This document shows positions 28,015 to 37,261 of a stretch of DNA of 64,000 nucleotides, one piece after another. Numbering within the stretch: position 1 is the stretch's first letter; every line of letters begins with the position of its first letter. The notes beneath the pieces were generated by a model. That model had not been told where the DNA came from, searched no databases, and worked only from the letters and a program-made list of their open reading frames with translations. A program made the position numbers and the translations under genes. Origin of the DNA: Streptomyces sp. XD-27 (lineage in GTDB: Bacteria > Actinomycetota > Actinomycetes > Streptomycetales > Streptomycetaceae); the NCBI RefSeq assembly GCF_030553055.1, contig NZ_CP130713.1, positions 6,200,001-6,264,000 of the forward strand. The letters are read 5' to 3'.

Positions 28015-29612
28015 CACCCGGGGCACCCTCGCGCGGGTGGCGCGCGGCTTGCCGTCCGTCGGCTTCGGCTCGCCGCGCCCCGCGCAGTACGCGTCCGAGC
28101 GCGGGGTGCGTCCCGTCAGCAGATACCTGTCGACGTGGGCGTTGACGCAGCCGTTCGGGCCGCCCACGATGCCGTGGGTGCCCGCGTCCCGCTCCGTGAC
28201 CAGCACCGAACCGGGCAGCCGCCGGTGCAGCTCCAGCGCCCCGGAGTACGGCGTGGCGGCGTCCCGCTCGGCGGCCAGCAGCAGCACCGGCGGCAGCGCG
28301 CCCCGCTCGGTGCCGACGTCGACGGGCTGCTGCCGCTGGGCGGGCCAGTACGCGCACGGCAGGTTCATCCAGGCGTTGTCCCAGGTCTCGAACGGCGCCC
28401 GGCGGGCGAGTGCGCTGTTGTCGTGGTCCCAGACCCACCACTGGTCAGGCCAAGGGGCGTCGTTGCACTCCACGGCCGTGTAGACCGCGTTGCCGTTCTC
28501 CTCGGACTTGGCCTGCGCCGGGTCGGGCATGGCCAGCTTGATCAGCGGTTTGGCGTTGCCGTGCAGGAAGGCGGCCAGGGCGTGCGCGCTGGGGTCCCAG
28601 TAGCCGTCGTGGTAGCCGACCCGCAGGAACGCGGCGTGCAGCTGGCCGGTGCCGACCTTGCCGCCCGCGGGCGCCCGGTCCAGCTCCCGCCGGACCTTGT
28701 CGTACGACGCCTGCACCTGACGGGGCGTGCGGCCCAGGTGGTAGACGGCGTGGTGCGCGGCGACCCAGCGGCGCCAGTCGGCCCACCGGACCTCGAAGGC
28801 GAGCGACTGGTGCAGGTTGGCCGAGTACCAGATCTGGTGCGGGGCGGGGTCGACGATGCTGTCGAACACCATGCGGCGCACATGCCGGGGGAAGAGGGTG
28901 GCGTAGACGGCCCCGAAGTACGTGCCGTAGGAGGCGCCCATGAAGTTCAGCCGCTTCTCACCGAGCGCGGCGCGCAGGACGTCGAGGTCGCGGGCGTTGT
29001 TGAGGGTCGTGTAGTGCGCGAGGGCGGGGCCGGCCGCGCGGAGGCAGCCCTGGGCGTAGCGCCGGGCCTTCGCGATCATCTGCCGCTTGAACTCGGCGGA
29101 GGGCCGGGTGGGTGAGCTGGTGGGCGCCTTGGCGAACTCCGCGGGGTTCTGGCAGGACAGCGGCCCGGACCGGCCGACGCCGCGCGGGGCGTAACCGACG
29201 AAGTCGTACGCCTTGGCCAGTTTCCGGTACGGGGCCTCGGCCGCGTACGCCGGAAAGCGCATGCCCGAACCTCCCGGGCCCCCGGGGTTGTAGACGAGCG
29301 CGCCCTGGTGGCGCCCCTTGGGCCCGGTGGCGCGGGCGCGGCTGACGGTCAGTGAGATCTGCCGGCCGTCGGGGTCGGCGTAGTCCAGCGGTACGGCCAC
29401 GGTGCCGCACTCGACCGGCGCGGGCAGCCGCTCCGCGCGGGGCAGCGGTGGAAGGCGATGCCGTGAGCGGCGGCGTGCCGCGCGGCGACGGCCACGCCGT
29501 GGGCCTCGGCGGTACCACCTGGTGGGGGAGAGGCGGCACTGCTCGCCGGGGTGACGGTGAGCGCGGTCATGGCCAGAGATCCGAGGACGCCGTACAGCGC
29601 TACTGCTCTCAC
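28009..29612 (-). CDS. Secreted S33 family alpha/beta-hydrolase peptidase, tripeptidyl aminopeptidase type (frame break near 29440)
   Basis: Extracellular exopeptidase related to the Streptomyces SlpD/SlpE and tripeptidyl aminopeptidases. GTG 29612 (GAAGGGATG upstream) opens a signal peptide ending ASSA. The frame breaks at a G4 run at 29439-29442; a fifth base gives FHRCPRAERLPAPVECGTV. The catalytic Ser is in GASYGTYFG, the Asp in AAERDAATP and the His in DAGTHGIVGG; VYNPGGPGGSG forms the oxyanion region. About 534 aa after correction. The upstream 246 bp is unusually AT-rich (around 29620-29670) and must hold its promoter. Confidence 0.83.
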
Positions 29613-29858
29613 AAGGACATCCCTTCATATGTATCTCAACAAAAGGGATATTTGGCTCGGCGGTTGAAGAAGTAAAGCACCAGGTCGATGTGTCGGGCCG
29701 ATGCACCTCGTGCGCCCCCGTCGACGCGCCCGGTCCCTTCCGCGCGCCCGCGTCCTCGGTATGCCCGGCGTCTCAGCGTGCGCGTGTGCGTCCGAGGCCT
29801 CAGTGCGCGCGTCGCGTGATCCGGTCGGCGGACCGCGGCTGCAGCGCCGAGGCGGGGG

Positions 29859-30887
29859 TCACGACCCGCCGCCGCAGCCGCCTCCCCCGCAGCCTCCGCC
29901 CCCACCTCCGCCTCCGCCATCCGAGCCTCCGCCGCCGCAGGACGCGCTCGTACCGCACGAGCCGCCGCCCGAGCCCGAATCCGGCGAACCGCACCACGAC
30001 GGCTCCTCGGAGCCGCCCGAGCACGCCGCGGCCGAGTCGCCGCCGCCCGAGCCGGACGAGCCTCCCGAGCTGGAGGCCGCCGACCTCTGGGCGCGCTCCG
30101 CCGCCAGCAGCTGCTCCTGGAGCAGCGGGTCCGCGCTCAGCGCGGCCGCGCCGCCCAGCGCCACGGCGACCGCCACCGACGCCGCCGGATCGGCGCCTCC
30201 GTCTCCGCCCCCGCCCGCCGAACGCCGGCCCCGGCGCCCGCCCGAGGGCCGGGTCACGGCGCCGCGCCGGTACGCCGTCAGGGCCCGCCTGCCCGCCGCC
30301 GTGACCCGGCGGCGCGAGATCTGCGCGCAGATCGCGCCGGTCATGAGGCCCGCGAACAGCCACGGCAGCACCGTGAAGATCGACGTCGGCCCGAAGGCGT
30401 CGCTGTCCTGCATGATCGCCAGCACGATGAACACCCAGCACGCGACGGTCAGCGCGTTGGCCGCGCGCCGCCAGCGGCGCGCCGTCGCGGGCCGCACCAT
30501 CAGCCCGCGCTCCGCGAGCCGGTCGCCGATCTCCTGGACCTCGGCGCTGCGCATCAGCGCCGTGCGCAGAGCCGCCAGGGCGCCGTGCGGGGCGCGGGCG
30601 TGCGCCTCCAGCAGCGCCTGCTCGACGCGGTTGCGGGCCACCGGACGCAGCACGGCCACCACCCCGGGCGCGCCGACCGCGAGCCTGTTGTCCTCGCACA
30701 TGGCGGCGATCGCGGTGTCGGCCACCCGGCCGGGGCCGCCCGCGAGGAACGCCGCCTCCGTCACGTCGTACGCCCGGGCGCCCGCCCTCAGCGCCGTGGA
30801 CACCCTGCGGGACGCCGCCGTACCCGCCACGACCGCCACCGAACCGCCACCGACCACTGCGTACAGCAGCGGCACCAGGGCGCTCAT
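29859..30887 (-). CDS. TIGR04222-type membrane protein with Gly/Cys/Ser-rich C-terminal tail
   Basis: 342-aa membrane protein. Hydrophobic segments lie near residues 3-24, 160-178 and 184-208, with a fourth weaker one near 252-275. Between the first two is a conserved cytoplasmic-type domain ([28 protein letters not shown]) that I assign to TIGR04222. The last 50 or so residues are almost only Gly, Ser and Cys, with six Cys ending in GGGCGGGGCGGG. ATG 30887 overlaps the stop of the upstream MNIO gene (ATGA), so the two are translationally coupled. The tail resembles a modification substrate for the MNIO enzyme; this is inference. No characterised function known to me. Confidence 0.72.
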   Translation of the reverse strand: MSALVPLLYAVVGGGSVAVVAGTAASRRVSTALRAGARAYDVTEAAFLAGGPGRVADTAIAAMCEDNRLAVGAPGVVAVLRPVARNRVEQALLEAHARAPHGALAALRTALMRSAEVQEIGDRLAERGLMVRPATARRWRRAANALTVACWVFIVLAIMQDSDAFGPTSIFTVLPWLFAGLMTGAICAQISRRRVTAAGRRALTAYRRGAVTRPSGGRRGRRSAGGGGDGGADPAASVAVAVALGGAAALSADPLLQEQLLAAERAQRSAASSSGGSSGSGGGDSAAACSGGSEEPSWCGSPDSGSGGGSCGTSASCGGGGSDGGGGGGGGGCGGGGCGGGS

Positions 30888-32526
30888 GCCGCCCTCCGGC
30901 CGCGCAGGGCGAGCCGCGCGGTGCGCGCGAGGCGGGCCACCCGGCCGGACGGCAGGGGCGCGGGCCCCGAACGCTCCCGCCACCAGTCGGCGAGCTGCCG
31001 CCGCACCGCCGGGTCCAGCGGTCCGCGCGGTCCACCGGTGGCCAGCAGGTGCTCGGCGAAGGCGAGGGCGTCGCGGCGGTAGCCGCCGGTCATCGGGTGG
31101 GAGCCCGCGTATCGCAGGAACGCCGACCGGAAGCCGTCCCCCAGGATCCGCGGCAGCTCCGGGGCGACCTTGGCCACGACTCCGGCGCGCTTCACCGCCA
31201 GCGCCCGGTGCTGTACGCGCAGCCGCCGCCGGTCGAAGCCCTCGGGGGCCGGGGTGCCGGCCACGAGCGCGGACAGCAGGGCGGTCTGCGCGAGCGCGAG
31301 CCGCGCCCGCGCGGCATCGGCCACGGTCACGCCGCCGTTCGGGCCCGCGGTCCGGCCTGCAGCCCCGGCAGGGGCTTCGACCGCCGCCGCGGTGGCGCCC
31401 CGGCCCGCCGTCCCACCAGTGGTTTCGCTCGCGGACCCGTCCGCGGCGCCGGACGGCTCCGGCCGCCCCGCCGCCGTACGGCCCGTCGCGGTTGCGGTCG
31501 CGGCCGCCGGGACGGCCTCATACGCCCCCTGAGGCCGGCGCGGCAGCGCGACCGCCGGGCGATCCGCGCGCGCCGCCACGGCGACCGCCGACCGCGTCCG
31601 GACCTCCGGCGCGCCCGCTACCGCTTCCACCGGCTCCACCGGCTCCGCCGCGACCGCGGTCTCCGCCGCCGTCCACGCCGCCCGTACCGCCGCCGTCAGC
31701 GCCGCGCGTTCCGTCACCGAGCGGATCTCGTCCAGCTCGGCGGCGAGTTCCTCGAAGGGAGGGAAAGCCTCGTCGCGCTCCAGCAGCACGCCCGGGGCGT
31801 CGTGCGCGCGCACAGCTCGGCGAGGACGTCCAGCACCGGCCGGGGCACCGGGTGGGCGTGGCTGTCGTGCCACACGCCGTCCCGCTCCACGCCGCCCGCC
31901 ACATGCACGTACGCCAGCGCGGACAGCGGCAGCGCGTCGAGCGCGGCTATCGGGTCCTCGCCCCGGTTGACGTGGTTGGTGTGCAGGTTCGCGACGTCGA
32001 TCAGCAGCCGTACCCCCGTACGCTCCACCAGCTCGGTGAGGAACTGCCCCTCCGTCAGTTCCTCGCCCGGCCAGGAGATCAGCGCCGCGATGTTCTCCAG
32101 CGCGAGCGGCACCGGCAGCGCGTCCTGCGCGATCCGCACGTTCGCGCACAGCACGTCCAGCGCCTCGCGGGTGCGCGGCACCGGAAGCAGGTGTCCGGCC
32201 TCGATACGCGGCGACGCCGTCAGCGGCCCGCCGGCCCGTACGAACGCGATGTGCTCCGTCACCAGCGGGGCGCCCAGCGCCTCCGCCCGCTCGGCGAGTG
32301 CCGCCAGCCGTTCGCGGTCCGGCGGTTCCGCGCCGCCGAGCCCCAGCGAGACCCCGTGCGGCACGACGGTCGTCCCCCGTTCCCGCAGCTGCCGCAGGGC
32401 GTCCGGAAGGTGGCCGGGACAGATGTTCTCCGCCACGACCTCGACCCAGTCGATCCCCGGCAGCCCGGCTATGTCGTCGGCGATCTCCGGCCGCCAGCCG
32501 ATCCCGGTCCCAAGACGACGCACCAT
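30884..32526 (-). CDS. DUF692 (MNIO) oxidase fused to a DUF2063-like domain (frame break near 31803)
   Basis: Residues 1-270 are a multinuclear non-haem iron oxidase of the DUF692/MbnB/BufB family. Likely metal ligands are seen in [48 protein letters not shown] and LLERDEAFP. After an Ala/Thr-rich linker, the C-terminal 150 residues ([18 protein letters not shown] to FAEHLL) resemble the DUF2063/BufC partner domain. ATG 32526 follows AGAGGGGG. Near 31803 the frame breaks; one extra base gives [15 protein letters not shown] (about 547 aa in total). Such enzymes modify Cys or Asp in peptides; the coupled downstream gene supplies a Cys-rich tail. Confidence 0.8.
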
Positions 32527-32609
32527 GATTCCCCCTCTCATCACGTGCGGGAGTCATGACCCCCTGAGACGGGACGAATCCTGGGGCCGCGCGGTTCAGA
32601 GCTTCATTT

Positions 32610-32698
32610 GAGCTTCGTCCCCGTACCCGCTGAGCCTCGTCCCCGTGCCCGCTGAGCTTCGTCCCCCGTGCCCACTGGGCTTCGTCCCCCGTGCCCGC
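32610..32698. repeat. Four tandem 22-23-nt repeats in a divergent promoter region
   Basis: Units at 32610-32631, 32632-32653, 32654-32676 and 32677-32698 follow GAGCTTCGTCCCCGTGCCCG with few changes. They occupy the 272-bp gap between the MNIO gene and the PBP gene. A Streptomyces-type -10 (TAGGGT, 32775-32780) for the PBP gene lies downstream. Confidence 0.85.
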
Positions 32699-32798
32699 GC
32701 GCGGGCCCGCGGTGCGCTATGTCCCCCCTGTTACGGACTCGGGGGTCTGGTGCGACAGGCGTTCGGAAGAGGCATAGGGTACGTGTCGTCTTGGGGGG

Positions 32799-34919
32799 AT
32801 GGGGATCAGAGCTCGTGCCGCGCCGACGCGCGGAGCGTGGGGGCAGAACGTGCTGGGCAACACCGACTCCGGTCACAGGGACCGGCCTAACCGACACCGC
32901 CGCCGGCCTCCGGCGGCCGCCAGGACATGGGCCGTGCGCCTTTTGGCGTTCCGCCGCTGGGCGTTCCGGCGCCTCCGGCTGGACTATCCACGCGCGAACC
33001 GGAACGGAGTCCGGCGCTGGCTGCCGTCGTGGCGGCAGACCGCCCTGGTCTTCCTGTTCTGCTTCGGCAGTCTCCTCAGCGCGCTCAGCTATGTGTACTG
33101 GAAGACCGAGATCCCGGAAAACCTCAACGAATTCGCGACCCAGCAGGACAACGTCTATTACTGGGCCGACGGTACGGAAATGGCGCGGACCGGCCCGGTG
33201 AACCGGCAGGACATCGCACTGGAGAAGGTGCCGGAGAAGGTGCAGTGGGCGGTGCTGGCCGCCGAGAACGCGAGTTTCTACTCGGACAACGGAATCTCCC
33301 CCTCCGGGCTGGTGCGCGCCGTCTCCAAGATGGTGACCGGCGGGGAGACCCAGGGCGGTTCCACCATCACCCAGCAGTATGTGAAGAACGCGTATCTGAA
33401 CCAGAAGCAGACGTTCTCCCGCAAGCTCACCGAGATGTTCATCGCCATGAAGCTGGACGACAAGCTGAGCAAGGAGGAGATCCTCGAGGGATATCTCAAC
33501 ACCAGCTGGTTCGGGCGCGGTACGTACGGAATCCAGCGGGCCGCCAACGCCTACTACGGCAAGAACGTCTCCGAACTGAACGTGAGCGAGGGCGCCTTCC
33601 TCGCCTCGCTGCTCAAGGGCGCCGGCTCCCTCGACCCGGCGGTGAGCCGCGCCAGCCACCGGCGGGCGGAGGAGCGCTGGGAATGGGTCCTGGACCGGAT
33701 GGTGGAGATCGGCAAGCTGTCCAAGAAGGAACGGGCCCGGTACACGAAATTCCCCGAGCCGATCGAGCCGCCCAGGCAGGTCGGACTCAGCGGCCAGACC
33801 GGCTATCTGGTCGATACCGCCAGGGCGTACGTCAGCTCCCACACGGACATCTCCGACGCCGAGTTCGACCTGGGCGGCTACCAGATCCACACGACCTTCG
33901 AGAAGCCGCGCGTCCAGGCGCTGGAGGAGGCGGTCCGGACCACGCTCCGCGGACTCGACCCCAAGGCGCGGTCCGCGGACCGGAACGTGCGGGTCGGCGC
34001 CGCCTCCGTCGCGCCCGACGGCCGGATCACCGCGCTCTACGGCGGCCCCGACTACCTGAAACAGGGCTTCAACGACGCCAACGCCTCCAACGTCCCCGCC
34101 GGCACGGTCTTCACGCCGTTCGTGTACGCGGCCGCGCTGCGCGACGGGGTGCAGCTCGAACGCGGCGGCGAGCGCGTCCCCGTCTCCCCGGACACGGTGT
34201 ACGACGGTGACGACAAGGTGGCCGTCCACACCCCCGAGGGGCCGTACTGGTCCCGCGACGGCAAGATCGTGCGCGGGTCCAACGACGGCGGCCGCTCCTG
34301 GGGGAGGATCCCCCTCCGCCAGGCCGTTGAGGACTCCGTCAACACTCCGATGATGCAGCTCGGCATGGACGTCGGCCTGGACCGGGTGCGGCAGGCGTCG
34401 GTGGACGCGGGCCTGCTGCCCAGCAGTTTCGGCGGCCCGCGGGTGCCGGTGTTCTCCCTCGGCACGGCCACCCCCAGCGCCATCCGGATGGCCAGCGCGT
34501 ACGGGACGTTCGCCGCCGACGGCGTGCACGCGCCCCCGTACTCGGTGGCCTCCCTCTCCCGCAACGGTGACAAGGTGCCGCTGGAGACCTCGCCCGCGGC
34601 GCGGGCGTTCAGCCCCGAGGTCGCCAACGCGGTCGGCGACGCGCTCCAGGGGGCGGTGCTGCGGGGCAGCGCGCGGAAGGCGGCCGAGGCCGGGCCGGGC
34701 GTGGCGGGCAAGACAGGCACCGAGAAGGACGACAAGTCGGCGTGGTTCGTCGGATACACCGACACGCAGTCGACGGCTGTCTCCCTGTCCCGGCTGGACC
34801 CCAAGACCCAGGAACTGCTGCCGCTGACCGGGCTGGGCGGGGCGGACGCGTCCCGTACCGGCAGCACGTACCCGATCGACATCTGGACGCGCTACACGCG
34901 GCAGGCGCCCGCCTCGTAG
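32799..34919 (+). CDS. Class A penicillin-binding protein (GT51 transglycosylase plus degenerate transpeptidase)
   Basis: Membrane-anchored cell-wall polymerase, 706 aa. A basic cytoplasmic start and one helix (TALVFLFCFGSLLSALSYVY, near 82-101) precede the GT51 domain with its catalytic Glu in LAAENASFYSDNG, GGSTITQQYVKN and LNTSWFGRGTYGI. The C-terminal half has the transpeptidase SxN (DSVNTP) and KTG (GKTGTEKDDKSAWF) motifs. The SxxK position reads GTVFTPF, so the nucleophile Ser and Lys are both Thr. The protein is probably a polymerase only. ATG 32799 lies 12 nt after the start site predicted from TAGGGT at 32775. Confidence 0.85.
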   Translation: MGIRARAAPTRGAWGQNVLGNTDSGHRDRPNRHRRRPPAAARTWAVRLLAFRRWAFRRLRLDYPRANRNGVRRWLPSWRQTALVFLFCFGSLLSALSYVYWKTEIPENLNEFATQQDNVYYWADGTEMARTGPVNRQDIALEKVPEKVQWAVLAAENASFYSDNGISPSGLVRAVSKMVTGGETQGGSTITQQYVKNAYLNQKQTFSRKLTEMFIAMKLDDKLSKEEILEGYLNTSWFGRGTYGIQRAANAYYGKNVSELNVSEGAFLASLLKGAGSLDPAVSRASHRRAEERWEWVLDRMVEIGKLSKKERARYTKFPEPIEPPRQVGLSGQTGYLVDTARAYVSSHTDISDAEFDLGGYQIHTTFEKPRVQALEEAVRTTLRGLDPKARSADRNVRVGAASVAPDGRITALYGGPDYLKQGFNDANASNVPAGTVFTPFVYAAALRDGVQLERGGERVPVSPDTVYDGDDKVAVHTPEGPYWSRDGKIVRGSNDGGRSWGRIPLRQAVEDSVNTPMMQLGMDVGLDRVRQASVDAGLLPSSFGGPRVPVFSLGTATPSAIRMASAYGTFAADGVHAPPYSVASLSRNGDKVPLETSPAARAFSPEVANAVGDALQGAVLRGSARKAAEAGPGVAGKTGTEKDDKSAWFVGYTDTQSTAVSLSRLDPKTQELLPLTGLGGADASRTGSTYPIDIWTRYTRQAPAS

Positions 34920-34930
34920 CCGAACGCCGA

Positions 34931-34970
34931 ACGCCGCCGTCCCCCCGGTTCTCCGGGCGGACGGCGGCGT
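34931..34970. terminator. Bidirectional terminator between PBP and deacetylase genes
   Basis: ACGCCGCCGTCC (34931-34942) pairs with 34959-34970, extended inward by CCCGG/CCGGG after one mismatch. It follows the PBP stop by about 10 bp and faces the minus-strand deacetylase end. Confidence 0.8.
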
Positions 34971-34991
34971 CAGGAGTAGTCCGGTGAACCG

Positions 34992-36298
34992 TTACTTCTT
35001 CAGGAACGCCGGCCACTCCGGCGACTCCGCCGGGTCCAGCATCCGCAGCTTCGCCAGCACTTCCGGGTCCTGCGCGTCCAGCCAGTCCGCGACCTGCCGG
35101 AACGACACGCACCGCACCTCCTCGCGGTGGCACACGTCCTTCATCACGTCCTCGATGGCGCGCATATAGATGCCGCCGTTCCAGGTCTCGAAGTGGTTGC
35201 CGATGAACAGCGGTGCCCGGCTGCCGTGATAAACGCGCTCGAAGCCGTTGAGATAGGCGTCGCGGGTCTGCTTCTCCCATTCCTCGTACTTCGCCGGATC
35301 GCCTTCCGTGGTGTCCCCGGACTGGTTGTACAGGAAGTTGAAGTCCATGGAGAGGACCTGCTTCTCGCTCTGCGGATACGGCACCAGCTGGAGCGGGAAG
35401 TTCCAGATTCCGTCGGTCTTCGACGGCCAGATCTGGAAGTCGCCGGGAGAGCTCGCGTCGTACCGCCAGCCGAACTTCTTGGTCGCCGGTATCAGTGTCT
35501 TCTGCCCCTCCAGGCACGGCGCCCGGCCGCCCACCAGTTCCACGTCGTAGTCGAACGGCAGCGGCTCGATGTCGGTGAACCCGGTGTTGGTCTTCCAGTT
35601 CTTCACGAACGAGTAGGCCTGCTCGATCTCGCTGGTCCACTCCTGCGAACTCCAGAACCCGCCGCCCTTGGGCCCGCAGAAATGGCCGTTGAAGTGGGAG
35701 CCGATCTCGTTTCCCTCCTGCCAGGCGCCGCGCAACTGCTCCAGCGTCTCGCGGATGTGCTCGTCGGTGGCGAAGGGGATGGCCGTGGAACCGCGCCGGT
35801 GCATCGGCGGCTGGTAGAGGTCGCGCTTGGACTTGGGCAGCAGATACATGCCGCTGAGGAACAACGTCATGGTCGCGTTGTTCTCCTTGGCGACCTGCCG
35901 GAAGTGCGAGAACAGGCGGTCCTGGTTCTCCAGCGCCCCGTCCCAGGAGAAGACGACGAACTGCGGCGGCTTCTCGCCCGGCTTCAGGCGCCGCGGCTTG
36001 AGCTGGCGCGGCTGCGGTCCGGTGTAGGAGGTGGAGCCGTCGCCCAGGACCTTCTCCTTGCCGTCCCAGTCGCCGTACTTCTCCTCCTCCTTGGACTTCT
36101 TCCGCGCGCCCTCGCCGTCCTTCCCGTCCTTCTTCCCGTCCTTGCCGTCCGCCGGGGGCGCGCCCGTGGCGGGGGCTTCCCGGCGGACGGGCCGCCGCCG
36201 GAGCCGCCCGAGGTGAGGGTGACCACGAGCGCGACGGCCACGACCACGGCGACCAGCGCGGCGGCGCTGTATATGCGCTTGTTCAGCAACGGTTTCAA
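34992..36298 (-). CDS. Membrane-anchored polysaccharide deacetylase-like protein (frame break near 36180)
   Basis: Extracytoplasmic protein of about 435 aa. The only start in the N-terminal frame is TTG 36298 (MKPLLNKRIYS), followed by a hydrophobic anchor (AAALVAVVVAVALVVTL) and a charged Gly/Lys linker. One extra C at 36179-36181 is needed to join linker and body. The body has FVVFSWDGALENQDRLFSHF and NEIGSHFNGHFCG. These recall the metal-binding Asp and His residues of carbohydrate esterase family 4. Its likely substrate is cell-wall or capsular glycan. Neighbouring PBP suggests envelope work. Confidence 0.75.
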
Positions 36299-36400
36299 GG
36301 CGACCCGCCCCCAGGTGCACGTATGGAGATACGGTGCATGACTATCACAAGACCATCACGGCGTGTTCGGTGCGGTCCTGGCGCAGCCCGGGGCGGGCGG

Positions 36401-37261
36401 TCAGCGGATGAGCGCCGGATTGTCGAGGGGCGGAGAACCCAGTATGTGCACCCGCCGCAGATGGCGGGGCGCGCGGCTGGTGAACTCCTCCCGTCCGTGC
36501 AGCAGCGTGTGGTTGTCGGCGATCACCAGGTCGCCGGAGTGCCAGGTGTGCGCGTACAGATGGCGCGGCGCGTGCAGGGCCGCCTGCAGGCTCCGGTGGA
36601 ACTCCGCCAGCTCGGCGGCGGGCAGCCCGGTGAACTCCAGGTCCGGGTGGTTGAGGAACGGTGTCCCCGGCGGTACGGGCTCGTTGTAGCGGATCACCGG
36701 GAAGCCGCGGTCGGGGTGGCGCGTGACGACGGGGGAGACGGCCTCGCTGTCGTAGAACTCCATGGCGCGCCGGTACCGCCCGGTGACCCGCTCCCACCGC
36801 GCCCGGTCCGCCGGATCCGCCTCCCGCAGCACCGCGGCGGTCTGGGTGAACGTCGTCCGGCCGCCGTCCCCCGTGCCGGGTGCGGCCACGCAGTGGAAGA
36901 TCTGGAACTCCGGCACCTGCGAGCGGTACATCCCGTCCCAGTGCAGCGGCACGTAGCGGTGGTCGAAGATGTGGTCGGCGGGGTCCTCGTGCTCCACCAG
37001 CTCCAGCACCGCGCCGAACGGCCACATGCCGATCTCGCCCCAGCCCTCGCAGTACGCGGTCAGCTCCGCCGCGGAAGCCGGCCCGCCGAAGCCGCGCAGG
37101 AGCAGCAGGTGGTGCCTTCTGGCCAGCTCGCGCAGGGCCGCGACGGGCAGCTCGGCCAGTGGCGCGCCGGGCCGTCCGGCGTCCACCCGGATGCCGAACG
37201 GCTCCATCAGCCGGTGCGGGTGGCCGGATATCCGCCCGGTGTCCTGGGACGTGGTCGTCAT
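36401..37261 (-). CDS. isnB: Fe(II)/alpha-ketoglutarate oxygenase of isonitrile biosynthesis (PvcB/IsnB type)
   Basis: TauD-fold dioxygenase, 286 aa. The iron site is HWDG (H-x-D, near residue 108) with a distal His in the RRVHILG or LLHGREEF region, and the Arg that binds alpha-ketoglutarate lies nearby. Family knowledge: PvcB/IsnB enzymes desaturate or decarboxylate an amino-acid-derived isonitrile to a vinyl isonitrile. ATG 37261 overlaps the isnA stop (ATGA). The pairing with isnA is the main support for the role; alone it could be any TauD-like enzyme. Confidence 0.82.
   Translation of the reverse strand: MTTTSQDTGRISGHPHRLMEPFGIRVDAGRPGAPLAELPVAALRELARRHHLLLLRGFGGPASAAELTAYCEGWGEIGMWPFGAVLELVEHEDPADHIFDHRYVPLHWDGMYRSQVPEFQIFHCVAAPGTGDGGRTTFTQTAAVLREADPADRARWERVTGRYRRAMEFYDSEAVSPVVTRHPDRGFPVIRYNEPVPPGTPFLNHPDLEFTGLPAAELAEFHRSLQAALHAPRHLYAHTWHSGDLVIADNHTLLHGREEFTSRAPRHLRRVHILGSPPLDNPALIR

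Noticed and set aside
29636..29920. Short minus-strand ORF ending in NRRAKYPFC as a possible precursor peptide for the MNIO enzyme
   Set aside because: It overlaps the C-terminus of the membrane protein in another frame, has no ribosome site and an Arg/Ala-rich shadow composition.
34992..36320. GTG 36320 as the deacetylase start
   Set aside because: That frame gives an Arg-rich stretch without a signal anchor; the other frame from TTG 36298 gives a proper basic start and hydrophobic anchor before the break near 36180.
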